NCBI GenBank assembly: GCA_022410635.1
Contig: JAJVDF010000205.1
Coordinates: 1,413,128-1,477,127 of the forward strand
Reading direction: 5' to 3'
Length of the DNA: 64,000 nucleotides
From: Tretioscincus oriximinensis
Taxonomy: Eukaryota; Chordata; Lepidosauria; Squamata; Gymnophthalmidae
Shown here: piece by piece, positions 1-11,264 of the stretch
How the letters are laid out: every line of letters begins with the position of its first letter
Position numbering within the stretch: position 1 is the stretch's first letter
Position numbers and translations under genes: made by a program
Notes under the pieces: model-generated
Database searches by the model: none
Seen by the model: the letters and a program-made list of their open reading frames with translations, nothing else
Told to the model about the DNA's origin: nothing

Positions 1-502
1 GAGATTTTTGTCTGCTGATGGTTGGCAACCAAAGAAGCTTTATACCATATCCCTCATCAGTTCTGCAAATTGCAAAAAACAAATGCTAATCACGCTTCAA
101 GTAACAGCACTGAACAAAATCAGTTAAGATATTTAACCCTAGGCAATGCTGCGTTTCTAAGGTCCTACAAGACCCCCTTACTAAATATTCTGGACCTAGA
201 CCAACGGGGATATTTCTGTGCCATCGTCTCTGCAAGGACATTTCCAACATTTAGTGCACCAAGACCTCCATTTGTTCTGCTGGCAGACTGTTACATTCCT
301 TGTCAATCACAGCCCCAGATCATTAATATTTCCCTTGTTTTAGATACTCTTGGATTCTCGTTACAGTCTTGTACTCTTTGTTTACATTTGTTTTTGTATT
401 TTGTTTGTATTTACCAAACAAACGAAAACACACACAATAGGAATGGAATTTGTGACAGTGAATTGTCTGCATATGAACTTTTGTTCCATTAAGATATCAT
501 AC
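1..502. other. ATXN7 intron 12, left edge
   Basis: This lies downstream of the donor at 502 and shows no recognisable exon, repeat family or RNA gene. A 156-codon plus-strand frame is open here, but it has no similarity I recognise and lies antisense within an intron. I looked for the short final ATXN7 exon on the minus strand and did not find it. Confidence 0.5.
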
Positions 503-1454
503 CTGATGAAGGATTGAATTGTTCATCAGCCCTTGAGTCCCAGGTACTGAACCGGCATGTTTTGTGTGCATATTGTTTACCTGTGGCAATTTGGCAACCT
601 TGTTTGCTTTACTGCTGCTGTTTATGCTGCTTGAACCAGGCGAGCACTTTCTTTTCTTTCCTATTAATTTATCTAAGGAAGGATGAGAATGTGAGAACCC
701 GCTGTGCGAGTTGACTGTGAGTTCACTGGACTGGTGAATGAACGGTCCCAATGAAAGCGTAGAGTCGCCACTGTTCACCATGACACTCATTCTCTTAATA
801 GATTCTGCAGGGCTCCCTGTTGGAGGGCCCCTCCCTGATTGGTCATGTTTTAGGCTAACTGAGTTAGCTTTACCAGTCATACAATTGAGGCCAACACTGT
901 GGGATGAAGACATCACCGGTGAGTGGTAAGGAGCCCCAGAGTTTCCAGAGTTAACCACACAGTTTTTCCTAAAGGACTCTGTGGAATGAGAAGAAGCTGC
1001 TGGCAGCACAGAACTGTTTTTACGCTTCTTTCCTGAGCTGCCACCACTGCTGTTGCTACTGGAACTGTTACAGTTGGCGCTGCTAGCAGAAGGTTCCTTG
1101 GGCTTCAAAGACTTGCTGGATTTCAATTTCTGAGGTTTGCTAGACAGAGGTGAAGGTACCGAGGAAAGCACTGGAGGTGTTGAAGGGGATGTAGACACTT
1201 GTCTTGATTGCATACTGCAAGCAGGCTCTGCTGCACCAAAACTAGCAGGGTTGGCATTGAGTGTAGCTGCGTGCGATGGGACTGATTTCCCGGTAAGGGA
1301 TAAACAGGAAGGAGATGCAAGCACTGGTGATGACATAGCCGTGGTGGGTAAGTGAAAACCTGTCGTGCTGGCACCGTACTGGGGTACGGGAGTTGAACTT
1401 GTCCGAGATGGAGCACGTACAGACGCAGTGTTGCTTGTTGCAGGTGGAATTTTC
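503..1454 (-). CDS. ATXN7: ATXN7 exon 12-equivalent: large Ser-rich C-terminal exon
   Basis: This 952-base exon completes Lys (AA|G) and encodes 317 residues from KIPPATSN to MNNSILHQ, then GTATGA begins at 502. It is Ser/Pro/Thr-rich and largely disordered. Conserved islands match human ataxin-7: SMQSRQVS, KPQKLKSSKSLKPKE, SGKKRKNSS, STESFRKNC, GRGPPTGSPAESIKRMSVMV, SGDSTLSLGPFIHQSSEL and DKLIGKKRKCSPGSSS. The two GKKRK blocks are plausible nuclear localisation signals. The acceptor is CCTTTAG at 1455. Human ATXN7 continues with a very short last exon (PKARP, recalled from memory). No such exon is visible left of 503, so the stop codon is outside the window. Confidence 0.95.
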
Positions 1455-1884
1455 CTAAAGGACAGAAAAACAGCAGTGGCATGATCCAGAGATATTTTGC
1501 CTAGGATAAAATTTATTTTTNNAAAAAAAAAATTGACGGAAATGATCACAGAAACCAATGAAAATCATGTAACCTGTATTGAATTGAGTTGAGTCTCAAC
1601 CCACAGTTTAACAATTGCAAGTNAAAAGGATTGTAGCCATAGCATTAAATATTTGCACAAGTACCTGTGTGAAATGTGGTGAAGGAAATTGAGAAGCATT
1701 TTAATGTAGTGGGTTTAACTAAAAATAAATTAATACATTTTGTAAATGGGAAGTGGTTAAAAAAGTGAGCAAATAACCAAAACTAACACATTAATCAGAA
1801 CTTTGAGGACTTGGAAAGTAAAGAAAATGAATTTTATTTTATTTATAGCTTTTGTGAAGTAGAGGAAAGCAATGACTTTTTTAC

Positions 1885-2790
1885 TTATTTATTTACTCAT
1901 TTGCATGCAATTCTATACTGCCCTATACCCGAAGGTCTCGGGGTGGTTCACAATGTAAAACAAACTAACTTATTTAAAACCACAGTATCAGAAACTACGG
2001 AAGTGAGAGCTGTTGTTCAATCAAAAGCCAGGTTTAAGAGATGACTTAACCCCTTAAACTTAAATCTTCAACCTCAAGAGATTTAAAATGTATATAAAAA
2101 TGGTGATTTTTTCCTCAAGGGGAAAACTATTATTCCATAATCTGGGAGCTGCCACTGTAAATGCCCGGTCCCAGGTTCTCACTCTCTTTGCTACTGAAAT
2201 TGGTTGTACAAGCAGATGTGTCTTCTCTACAGATCTTAAGGCACAGGCAGGTTGATATGGAAGAAGGTGTTCTTTTAGATATTTGAGGCTCAAGTTATTT
2301 AAAGCGTTAAAAGTTAAAAAATAGTACCTTGAATTGGATTCTGTAACAAATTGATAGCCATTGCAACTCTTTCAAGGCCAATGTAATATTTGTCCAGCCA
2401 GTCATTCCGGTTATCAGTCTAGCTGCTGCATTTTGCACTAGCCGCAGCTTTTGAAAACTTTTCAAGTGCAGCCCCATATTACAATAGTCCAATCTGGAAA
2501 TGCCTGAGAATGGAATACTGTGGCCAGAACGCCCCTGCCCAGAAGTGGTTATAACTGGCAAACCATGCTCCTGGCCACTGTGTTCAACACAGAGACCAGA
2601 AGCACCCCCAGGTTTTGACCAATCCCTTACAGGGCAATTCATCCCCATGAGGACAACTTTATGGATTCAGGATACTGTGACACACCATACCAACATATTG
2701 TCTGGCTTCAGTGTCAATTTTTTGANCCCTATTACTGCCATCAGACACCTTGTCAAACACTTCAACCACCTCTCCTAATTCAGATGGAAC
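1885..2790 (-). mobile_element. L2 LINE, decayed 3' half
   Basis: The minus strand carries degraded L2 reverse-transcriptase C-terminal segments in the correct order: SRLDYCN at about 2490, LVQNAAARLITG near 2430, FKVLFFN near 2310, HLLPYQPACALRSVEK near 2240 and FTVAAPRLWN near 2140. The 3' tail near 1915-1960 reads, on the minus strand, as a CCCCGAGACCTTCGGGTATAG-type end with AAATAA repeats beyond it. Frame breaks separate the pieces, so it is not functional. It sits in the intron between exons 11 and 12. Confidence 0.8.
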
Positions 2791-3179
2791 ACACACAGAG
2801 GATATCATCGGAACATCCATGAATAAACCCCAGAAGCAGATGAAGGTTTTGCCTTTGTTTTCTGACTGAAATGGCCAAAATCAATTGATGAGGTATTAGG
2901 TGAGTTAAAATGATGGAGCAGATGGATTATGACCTGATTAAGCAGGACTCCTATTATGTTCTNAACCAGCAAAGGAGCACTTCCACTTTCCAGCCCAAAG
3001 AACAGGGACAGAAAATGGCCAGGAGAGAGAGCTTGAATTTTGGGGATTTTTAGCAGTTTAAAAAGCAGTTTTTTCCTGAAAAACAAAGCCCCTGAAGGGG
3101 GAGGAGTTTGCTAGTGAGTAAGAAAAGTCCAGACCCTTCAAAAAGCGTGGAAACTNTTTGCAAATACAATATTGGAAGC

Positions 3180-4275
3180 TCAAATAAAATGCATTCCCAA
3201 GAGAAAAAAGGGTTCCGTCAAGACCAGGAAGATACCCATATGGCTTACTTCTGCAGTAAGAGAAGTTATTAAAATGAAGAGAAACTCATTTAAAAAGTAG
3301 AAGGCTTGTCCTATTCAGGAGAACAGAAGACAGCACAAACTGTGGCAAACCAAATGCAAGGTGGTTTGTAGGGCTGCACTTTGAGGAGCACATTGCAAAG
3401 AATATTAAAAGAAATAATAAGAACTTTTTCAAATACATCAGAAATAAGAATCCTACCAGGAAAGTAGTCAGACCACTAGATATCAATGGATAAAAGGGCA
3501 TAATATAGGAGGACGTGGAGATTGTACAGAGGTTAAGTGAATTTTTTGCTTCAGTTTTCATTGAAGAAGACAGAGGGAATTTACCTGCAACAGATTTAGC
3601 CTTCTCAGGAAGAACAACAGAGGAATTAAACTGGATAGACATAACAAGGGAGGAGGTCCTTGCTAGCATTAATAAGCTGAACATTAATATATCCCCAGGG
3701 CCAGACGGCATTCACCCAAGAATTCTTAAAGAACTCAAATGTGAAATTGCTAAACTTCTAACCAAAATATTTAATCTTTCCTTAAGATCATGCATAGTAC
3801 CAGTACATTGGAGAGTAGCTAACATAACACCAATCTTCAAAAAAGGATCCCGAGGTGATCCCGGAAATTATAGACCCGTTAGTTTAACATCAGTTCCAGG
3901 TAAAGTGTTGGAAACCATAATCAAGGACAAAATTACTAAACACATGGAGAAGCAAGCATTGCTGACTGAAACTCAGCATGGCTTCTGCAAAGGTAAATCA
4001 TGCCTTACTATGTTGATAGAATTCCTTGAAGATGTTAACAAACATGTAGATAAAGGGGTAGACAGGACTAGACAAGTTTATGGACACCAAGGGTTTAAAT
4101 GGGTACTAGGATGGATGTCTGGATGTTGCCTCTGGGATGGAGCAACAGGTGCATATTTTGCTTTCCTCTGTTCAGACTGCCCAGGTGCATCTGGTGGGGG
4201 TCCCTGTATGAGACAGAATGCTGGACTAAATGGGCTTTGGCCCAATCCAGTATGGCTATTCTTATGTTCTTAAAT
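3180..4275 (+). mobile_element. CR1 LINE with internal deletion: reverse-transcriptase part fused to 3' end
   Basis: After a frame-broken 5' part (3190-3510), an open frame encodes the CR1 region around the start of the reverse-transcriptase domain: FASVFIEEDRGNLP, NKLNINISPGPDGIHPRILK, VPVHWRVANITPIFKKGSRG, NYRPVSLTSVPGKVLE and TQHGFCKGKSCLT. At about 4058-4070 the frame jumps from the reverse transcriptase (HVDKGVD) to the extreme C-terminal RTRQVYGHQG, which corresponds to the LDRFMDTKG region of other CR1 copies here. It then runs into the usual 3' UTR ending cttatgttctt at 4270. The catalytic YADD region is missing, so the copy is dead. Confidence 0.85.
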
Positions 4276-4411
4276 GGACAAATAGTTCAATTTTCAATAG
4301 AAGCTTCAGCCAATGTAACATTTTGTAAATAATGTGCATGCTTCTCATTCCACTGATATATATCCAGAAGTTTAATATGTGTTCAAGGAAGATGATGGTG
4401 AAGCTGAAAAA

Positions 4412-4412
4412 G

Positions 4413-4460
<48 letters not shown>
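4412..4460 (+). repeat. (TAG)n microsatellite
   Basis: About 16 units of the trinucleotide TAG/GTA lie at the junction with the 3' end of a minus-strand SINE. The microsatellite probably grew from the SINE tail. Confidence 0.95.
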
Positions 4461-4645
4461 GTTTTTATATCCTGCTTTTCTCAATCCAATGGGACTCAAA
4501 GTGCCTTATAAAACAGATATTTTAGGACATAGGTGGGGCTGTGAGAGCTCCAAAGACTAGCCCGTCACCCCATTGACTTTGTGGAAACTGGGAGACTTCC
4601 AGATAAAAAATCTGACATTCTAACCATAAGACTAGACTGCCTTTC
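4461..4645 (-). mobile_element. tRNA-derived SINE
   Basis: Read on the minus strand, the element starts near 4645 with a tRNA-like head (GTCTAGTCTTATGGTTAGAA, an A-box-like segment, then TCTGGAAGTCTCC). It passes through a GACGGGCTAGTC / CACAGCCCCACCTA body and ends with GGATATAAAAACC and the trinucleotide repeat. This layout is typical of reptilian tRNA SINEs. I cannot name the subfamily. Confidence 0.7.
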
Positions 4646-4781
4646 TAAATGCACATTGATTTAGAAATTAACAAAATTCTGCCCTATTTCTTAATTGTTT
4701 TGCCTTATTTTCCTTTACCCTCTTTTTGTACAAGTAGAAAAACATTGAGACTCAGTTACAGCAAGTCCACTATTTACTTAC

Positions 4782-4903
4782 TTCCACATCTGTGAGTTAA
4801 GATGCTTGTCCACCATGATATTAAGTGCACATCGGATATGGTTCCACCGCTTATCAAACACGTAGTAACCTCTTCCAATTTGTCGACTACCAAATGTGCA
4901 AAA
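4782..4903 (-). CDS. ATXN7: ATXN7 exon 11-equivalent: conserved FCTFGSRQ block
   Basis: This 122-base exon encodes FCTFGSRQIGRGYYVFDKRW, then NHIRCALNIMVDKHLNSQMW, ending with two bases of a Lys codon before GTAAGT. The block is highly conserved among ataxin-7 family members, although its exact role is not settled as far as I know. Its aromatic and basic composition suggests a small folded or helical segment. The acceptor is TTTCCTTTCCAG at 4904. The intron on the 5' side is the shortest in the window (735 bp). Confidence 0.95.
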
Positions 4904-5189
4904 CTGGAAAGGAAATACAAATTTACAATATATATGAACAATCAAAACAAACATGAAGTTGTAAAACAGCAATGGGGGAAGCACAGTTTTTATATCTTTC
5001 TGTTANGAAACTAACTGCAAAAAGAATCAGCCAATGCAGAAGAAAATTTCCTGACCATGAAGGGTTTTTTTCAACTTTCACAGTATTGTTCTTATGTTNG
5101 TAGTGTTAACAGAAATGCCACAAGTCTTCAAAACAGTGTATTTTGTCACCTGTAATTTTTATTTCCTGTAGAATACTTCTGGAATTAAA

Positions 5190-5325
5190 CAATCCATGGT
5201 CTGGAAATGACCTCAAAGATTATCTAGTTCAATCTCCTGTGCAGTGCAGGAAACAGTTGAACTATATCCAATTAACAGTCTATCCTCTCCTTGAAAATAT
5301 TCTGCAAGGGGGGAAACCAAAATGA
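5190..5325 (-). mobile_element. Old CR1-like 3' fragment
   Basis: The plus strand reads gacctcaaagattatctagt followed by tcaatctcctgtgcagtgca. This is the antisense of the CR1-type 3' UTR motif familiar from bird and reptile genomes. It is short and degraded. Confidence 0.5.
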
Positions 5326-5638
5326 TGGAGTGAGGCAGCCTGTATTTCTGCTTCACAGTACTAACAAACAGGAAATTTCTATTATAACCTTATATCTAAT
5401 GCATTTCCATACAATCCAATTCTGCTCTCAGGCAACTGATATACTAAGTGTAGCTCTGCATCTTTCTATCTTCGTACTGAAGGGTCACTAAAACACTTTG
5501 CAGTTCTGAAAAAACGTATGTTCATTACAGCCAGTTTGAACAAACACAGTGGCTGGAATTCAGCAATGAATACTGAGGTCTATACGTTTTGATGCCTCCG
5601 AAGGAAAAGAACAAACATAACCGTAGTTCAAAACTTAC

Positions 5639-5837
5639 AGCAGCTGGTTGAGGGTGATGATCTGAATAAAGACAATCCAGTTTTTCAACAGGCTCTTCTT
5701 TTTCATCACATTCTCCTTCATCGCTGGACAATCGTGTTGCTGGCTCAGCTGCGGGCAAGGGAGCGTGTGGAGATTCATAGACCAATGGAGACTCACTTGG
5801 AGTATTCCCACTTTGTTGGGCTGGACAGCCTGGAGGC
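5639..5837 (-). CDS. ATXN7: ATXN7 exon 10-equivalent: acidic linker
   Basis: This 199-base exon completes the split Arg codon and reads PPGCPAQQSGNTPSESPLVY, then ESPHAPLPAAEPATRLSSDE, then an acidic stretch GECDEKEEPVEKLDCLYSDH, ending HPQPAA at a codon boundary. The donor GTAAGT starts at 5638 and the acceptor is TTATGAAG. The acidic run followed by the HHPQPA tail matches human ataxin-7 in order and spacing. No domain of known fold is expected here; it links the SCA7 domain to the conserved FCTFGSRQ block in the next exon. Confidence 0.94.
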
Positions 5838-6439
5838 CTTCATAAAGAAAGAATCGTCAAACAAGTCAGACCCTAAAGATTCTTCATGACATTTTTCACT
5901 CAAGCATTTTTCATGTATGCAGAAAAGGGGGATTTGAGGACCTGGTAAAACTAAACCATTAGAAGAGTAAAAAATATCTACTTATCCATGGAAAGCAATC
6001 CTATCAAAACAAGCATATCATTATGAATACCTGGTAGCTTATCCTAAGAAATCTGTCTTGTTTCCTTCTATCTAGGGTTGCAGAGTTGTTAAATAAAACC
6101 TCTGACTGCAANTCTTTTATTTATTATACCTCCAACTCCAATAACCCAGAATTGCCTTTGATTTCACAGCCCTGCTTGAAATCAAAATAAACATCCTGAA
6201 AATAAAATACAGCCTGGGGAAAAAAGGTTAGTCAAATAGTTATCTGTGAAATAGAAAAGTTTAACATATTTCGATAGTTATGTGCAGTTAAAACATATTA
6301 GGGATCGTAATCAGAGTTGATTTTTTTTACCTCAACTCTGCGTACAGTAACCCATAATTGCTTTTGACTTTTTGACTTCAGCTTCACAGGTCNGCTTCTA
6401 ACCAGTTACAATATTTTCATATTGGGAAATTTCATAAAA

Positions 6440-6864
6440 CTGTTTTCTCTATCACACAACACAAGGACCAGAGGGCACTCCTTAAAACTGATGGGTAGAA
6501 AAGTGAGAACAGACAAAGGAAAGTATTTTTTTCACCCAGAGGGTCATCGGCCTGTGGAATTTACTTCCTGAAGAGGTAGTGATAGTTAACAGCTTGGATA
6601 GTTTCAAGACAGGACTAGACAGGTTTATGGACACCAAGGGTATAAATGAGTACTAGGATGGATGTCTGGATGCTGCCTCCGGGATGGGGCAACAGGCAGG
6701 ACTGCTGAAATACCATTTGCAGAGAGTCATGAACAGGGGCATATTTTGCTTTCCTCTGTCAGATTGCCCAGGGGCATCTGGTGTGCCTCTGTGNGAGACA
6801 GAATGCTGGACTAGATGGGCTGTGGCCTGATCCAGTATGGCTCTTCTTATGTTCTTATGTTCTT
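6440..6864 (+). mobile_element. CR1 LINE 3' end, truncated
   Basis: It begins within the C-terminal CR1 coding region (FSLSHNTRTRGHSLK-type frame) and continues through LWNLLPEEVV to the 3' UTR, ending with tandem TTCTTATG. It is closely similar to the copies ending at 57319 and 36056. It lies in the intron between exons 9 and 10. Confidence 0.9.
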
Positions 6865-7020
6865 GTGGTATCAGACAGGGATCTGAATGCTGAACTATGA
6901 TTGGCCAACTAAATATTCACATTCCCACTTAGTTTTGAACTATTTAAACTACTGAATAGATTATGAAAAAAGGGGAGGAATGGAAATCATGGTGGGTAAG
7001 CCACCACCCAAAAATATAGT

Positions 7021-7110
7021 GTATCTGAGGAAATCTGTGGCTTGACTACAAAAGCTCATGCTGCCCACATTTTTCTTGTTAGTCTCTATGTAAGTGCTAT
7101 GAGACCCCTG
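7021..7110 (+). repeat. Fragment of the palindromic AAGCTCATGC / TTGTTAGTCT family
   Basis: It contains aaagctcatgctgcccacat then tttcttgttagtctctatgt and gtgctatgagacccctg. These are the arm motifs seen more fully at 12115-12303 and 34173-34391. It is a degraded single arm. Confidence 0.55.
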
Positions 7111-7194
7111 TTGAAATGTATGCGAAATTGAATGTGTTCTGCTTTAATTTACAATGAATTCAGTTTGGTTTTCTGATCTGTCTTTGTATTTGTA

Positions 7195-7512
7195 AAACTT
7201 GCAAACCTGCAATTTCTTGTATGTAGGTCATGTAACTAATGAGGTATTTACCAGGTGCAATGAGTTACAAGGAATTGCAATGTAATGTGATCCAATCTTC
7301 TTGGAGAAGATAGGAGGGGTTACAAGTTGTTGTTTAAAGGATATAAAAAACCCTCCATGTTTTCTTCAAGAAAATGATGGTGGTGGTGGTTTGATTTTAC
7401 TGCTGTGCTAAGTTTTGTCTCTGCAAGGAGTTGTGGAGATATTTAATTTACTAGGATGCAGTTTTTATAGAGCTTTATTCTGTAAGCAATAAAGCTATGT
7501 TTTTGCCTGTCA
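7195..7512 (+). mobile_element. Solo LTR-like element
   Basis: A TATA-like box (ggatataaaaaacc at about 7338-7351) lies some 145 bp upstream of a poly(A) signal (aataaag at 7488-7494) followed by a T-rich stretch. This is the promoter-then-terminator order of an endogenous retroviral or Gypsy LTR. No internal coding sequence is seen on either side. Borders and target duplications could not be fixed, so the call is tentative. Confidence 0.4.
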
Positions 7513-7514
7513 AA

Positions 7515-8640
7515 CTTGGCATGTTTGTTTATTTATGCTGAGTGTTTCTTCTCAGCTTATTTGCTCCAAACCACTGTTTTAAGTCTCTGCTAACAACCCC
7601 CTTGCTAGATGTTATGTCCTAAACAGTGAATATACCTAGTACTTTTAAGAAATAATTTTCCCTTGCAGAACTGAAGTACTGCATTTTTTGCTCACTGCAA
7701 AATAGTCACATTATAAATTACAATCTGTGCAGCATGCGTGATTTATATTTTCATTTGCATATATTCTCTTTCAGTAAAAAACACAGTTTTATTTTTAGGT
7801 AAAATGAAAAAAGTCTATTTTTGTGAGTATATGTAGAAATGGAAGACATATTTCCTTGTTTCCTTAATAAGTAATAACAAATTGAGTAGGTAAATATTTT
7901 TCTTCCTCACTTAAAAAAAATCCGTAGCCTACAGGGAGAATAAGGAACCATGATCAATCCAGCCAAAAAGTTAAGAATACTGGACTTGCAAGTTCAAATT
8001 CCATTTTGGCAAACATTTCCACTCACCTTTCACTACTCTACAGCAATATGGAATAATTAAAAAAGTAGGAAATGGATAATCACATTTATCCATTTCTGAA
8101 GAAAATGCAAAGATTTCGTCCTTTCTGAAGAAAGCCTAAGTTAAAAAAGTTTTTTAAAAAGAAGCCCAGCACAGTATAATATGTGTAGCTTAGAGTATTT
8201 TTAAGTTGTTTTGAGGTTTAAGCTACATACGATAGTACATGTTTTTTTAAAAAAGCAATTGCTTACAAAACTAAGTTGCAAATTCAACAAAAAATTTCCT
8301 GTTGGCTGCAGGAGAATATATGTAAACCTTCTCCCACTATCTCTGCCCATACAAACATATATAAACCCCAAAATGCAAGAAAACAATTTTATGCAATATG
8401 AAAACAAAGCTAAGATCAGCTTAAATACAATTATGGCAGTCTCTCCTTGCTTTCATCTCTCATATTATTAGAAGAAGTATTGAACAGCATGGAAATCTCC
8501 ATAGAAGAGAAGAAATGGCAAAATCACCTTTCTCATTATTTATAGAAACCTTTATGAAATTACAAGTGAACNGACTTGCATTCACTCAAGGCATTTTTCA
8601 CATGGTTACATATGTCACAACTTTTGCTCTCTAGAGGACC
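7515..8640. other. Intronic sequence, nothing recognised
   Basis: AT-rich intron between exons 9 and 10. No reading frame of interest, repeat family or RNA gene is recognisable. Two overlapping opposite frames near 8201-8471 look like chance. Confidence 0.5.
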
Positions 8641-8646
8641 TGACTG

Positions 8647-9285
8647 AACATAAGAACATAAGAACATAAGAAGAGCCATACTGGATCAGGCCACAGCCCA
8701 TCAAGTCCAGCATTCTGTGTCACACAGAGACCCACCAGATGCACCTGGGCAGTCCGAACAGAGGAAAGCAAAATATGCACCTGTTCATGACTCCCTGCAA
8801 ATGGTATTTCAGGAGTCCTGCCTGTTGCTCCATCCNNNNNNNNNNNNNNNNNNNNNNNNNNNNNNNNNNNNNNNNNNNNNNNNNNNNNNNNNNNNNNNNN
8901 NNNNNNNNNNNNNNNNNNNNNNNNNNNNNNNNNNNNNNNNNNNNNNNNNNNNNNNNNNNNNNNNNNNNNNNNNNNNNNNNNNNNNNNNNNNNNNNNNNNN
9001 AGCCTTGCTTCGTAAGGGAGGTGCTCCAGACCCTTGATCATTTTTGTTGCCCTTTTCTGCACCTTCTCCAGTTCCAAAATATCTCTCTTGAGATGTGGTG
9101 ACCAGAATTGAACACAGTATTCCAAATGTGGCCTCACCACAGATTTATAAAGAGGCAAAACAACATTTGCTGACTTGTTTTCGATTCCTTTCCTAATTAT
9201 CCCCAACATAGAATTTGCCTTTTTTGCTGCTGCTGCACACTGGGTTGACATTTTCATTGAATTGTCCACTAACACCCCAAGCAGA
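8647..9285 (-). mobile_element. CR1 LINE 3' end with assembly gap
   Basis: The minus strand encodes GVLVDNSMKMSTQCAAAAKK, then IIRKGIENKSANVVLPLYKS, VRPHLEYCVQFWSPHLKRDI and LEKVQKRATKMIKGLEHLPY before a run of 165 Ns (8836-9000). The 3' UTR resumes at 8835 and ends at CATAAGAACATAAGAA (plus strand), the complement of the TTCTTATG tail. It is nearly identical in protein sequence to the copy at 56490-57319, so it is a young copy. The gap probably reflects assembly difficulty in a multi-copy sequence. Confidence 0.9.
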
Positions 9286-9654
9286 GACAGATATTCCATT
9301 GACTATGCAAACTGTGTCATGGGGTATAAAATTTAATTGTAATCTTGAGTCTATACTTTTCTCTCTGCAAAAGAAACACCCAGAAACTATTGAGTTACAA
9401 AAAATATATCTGGTGACAACACATGAGCTAGCCTTACACTTGAGAATTTCAGCTTTTTACAGTTATAATGCTTTCATTTTCTGAATGTTTAAAATAAATT
9501 TTAAAATTCAAAGAATGAGGGCATTATAGTTTTCNGACAATCTACAGACCAAGTAAATAGCATGCATTGCAGTTGCTGCATATCGCTGTGTCATTATTGA
9601 CTCATGGTTGACTGCACAAGGAACTCCGTAAGTATGTCTATGAGGGGTTTTGGC

Positions 9655-9790
9655 AGAGATACAAACATTCAGGATCAGGCCACAACCCATGTAGTCCAGT
9701 ATTTTGTCTTCCACAGTGTCCCACCAATTGCTCCATGGAATCTCAAGTAGCAGCAGAAGCAAAAACCTCCAGCTGCTCTCAATTATCTGT
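9655..9790 (-). mobile_element. CR1 3' UTR fragment
   Basis: The plus strand reads caggatcaggccacaaccca then tagtccagtattttgtcttcc and cccaccaattgctcc, the complement of the CR1 3' UTR seen elsewhere in the window (GGTGGGCC.. GACTAGATGGG.. GATCCAG). It is old and truncated. Confidence 0.6.
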
Positions 9791-9799
9791 AACTGACAT

Positions 9800-10771
9800 T
9801 GTGAGGCATCTCATCTGTTCCGGCAACCTGAATGCAGTGCCTAATCATCCACTCAACTATTAGTCATTGATACACTGACTAAACTTAACTAAAANTTATC
9901 AAGACTTCCAAGGAGAGGCTGGAGATCAAATCAGCTTTCCAAGTAATTTGCTCTACAACCGTCCATTTCCCCAGAATACTCAGTAATATTGGGTATACCA
10001 AGTCAACCAAACATAAAAGTGATCCTTTTGAATATTTGGTAGTTTTTCCTCAAATACACTTGACAGCTTGCCCCGAAAAGCCCACTGAAAATGCAATACG
10101 GTGATTGTTTTTAAATAATTAGAGCAGAGACTGAGTGAAACAGGAACATTTTNCAATACAAGCCTTTTCTACCTCCTCGGCACTGACATGCCTCTACACG
10201 TCTACTACTAAAGTCTTCCTGTTTTTAAACTTCAGATCACAATGACCTGTAGTTCACTTTACTTAGGTGACCTAATAATTCATCATTCCTAACGTTAAGT
10301 TTGAAAAAGGCAGTGTTGATTTAGGGCATGTGAGNGAGTAGTGCGTGGCATAATGCCACTAAAATAAAAGACACGAAATGGAGGTGGCCACATACTTTGT
10401 TCCACCCCAACAACTCTAATGCAAGGCTGTGGCATTGACCATATAATAGTATTTAGAGAACATCAGACCATCAATGCACACATTTGGGGCTCCTTGTATG
10501 CAAAAGAAGCCTCCAAAACACAGCTCACATTAGTTTGATAATCAGCCAGACTAAGATTGGCTGAATTTTGGGGTGGATGGGGTGTTGCTCTTGCATACCA
10601 AAATTCAAGAAACCCTAGGTGTGTGTAATAGTTGGTGATGATCTGGAAACCTTGCAGTAGACTATCAGGATTCACATCAATAGACAGAACAGCTGTGATG
10701 CTACCGGTTTTTAGACCTTAATGTTGGAAGGGGGGCAGACCCCCATTGTAGATATACACACTTTTATTTAC
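9800..10771. other. Intronic sequence, nothing recognised
   Basis: This lies between a CR1 fragment and the donor of the exon at 10772. There is no repeat or gene I can name. Confidence 0.5.
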
Positions 10772-11037
10772 CTTGGAAGACTGGGGGTATGAGGTTTGGG
10801 TTTATTAGGTGCTAAAGGCTTTGATTCTGTAGGAATAACTCCATGAGAATTTTGGTGCAGCTCCTGGGAAGTTCTTGAAGGTGAGGGATGTGGTTCCCTG
10901 AGAGGGGGCGTCTGCTGATGATGATCCAAATGGCGGAGTAGTTCTTTTTCCCTGGTTTTGCTCTTGTGCTCAGCTAGTAATAAATCAAAGCGTTTCCTTC
11001 GTCCCTGTACAGCTCTCCGTTGAGTAAGGGAATGTGT
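10772..11037 (-). CDS. ATXN7: ATXN7 exon 9-equivalent: second half of the SCA7 domain and Pro-rich tail
   Basis: This 266-base exon begins THSLTQRRAVQGRRKRFDLL, carrying the last zinc-binding His and the basic helix of the SCA7 domain, then LAEHKSKTREKELLRHLDHH. A Gln/His/Pro-rich segment follows (QQTPPLREPHPSPSRTSQEL) and the exon ends KPKPHTPSLP plus AG of a split Arg codon. The GRRKR block is a plausible nuclear import signal. The acceptor is GATTTACAG at 11038 and the donor is GTAAAT at 10771. The SCA7 half is almost unchanged from human, while the tail has drifted, as expected for disordered sequence. Confidence 0.95.
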
Positions 11038-11264
11038 CTGTAAATCAAGAAACTGTGGATTAGTTCACGTTGAAGCGACTGTAGAAATTAATGGCGTATG
11101 TATTCTGACATGTTCTCACAACAGAAAATTATTAGTGGTTAGCAGGATAATATTAGACTGTTTCAATGATTTTTCTTCTTATGTTTTTAAGANATTAGTT
11201 CACTATATACTGTATTGCAGGAACAGCCATTTAATCCAATCAAAGAAATAAAGGATTTTTCATA

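Noticed and set aside
22..492. 156-codon plus-strand open frame at the left edge
   Set aside because: Biased toward Phe/Leu/Cys as in AT-rich random DNA, no recognisable domain, and antisense within an ATXN7 intron.
1..502. Search for the final short ATXN7 exon (PKARP-type)
   Set aside because: No acceptor followed by a matching sequence and stop was seen; it is probably left of the window.
1123..1482. 119-codon minus-strand frame overlapping the large ATXN7 exon
   Set aside because: It is an out-of-frame shadow of the real ataxin-7 reading frame at 503-1454.
4600..4645. Possible tRNA gene from an A-box-like segment
   Set aside because: No complete cloverleaf or clear B box; it fits the head of a SINE.
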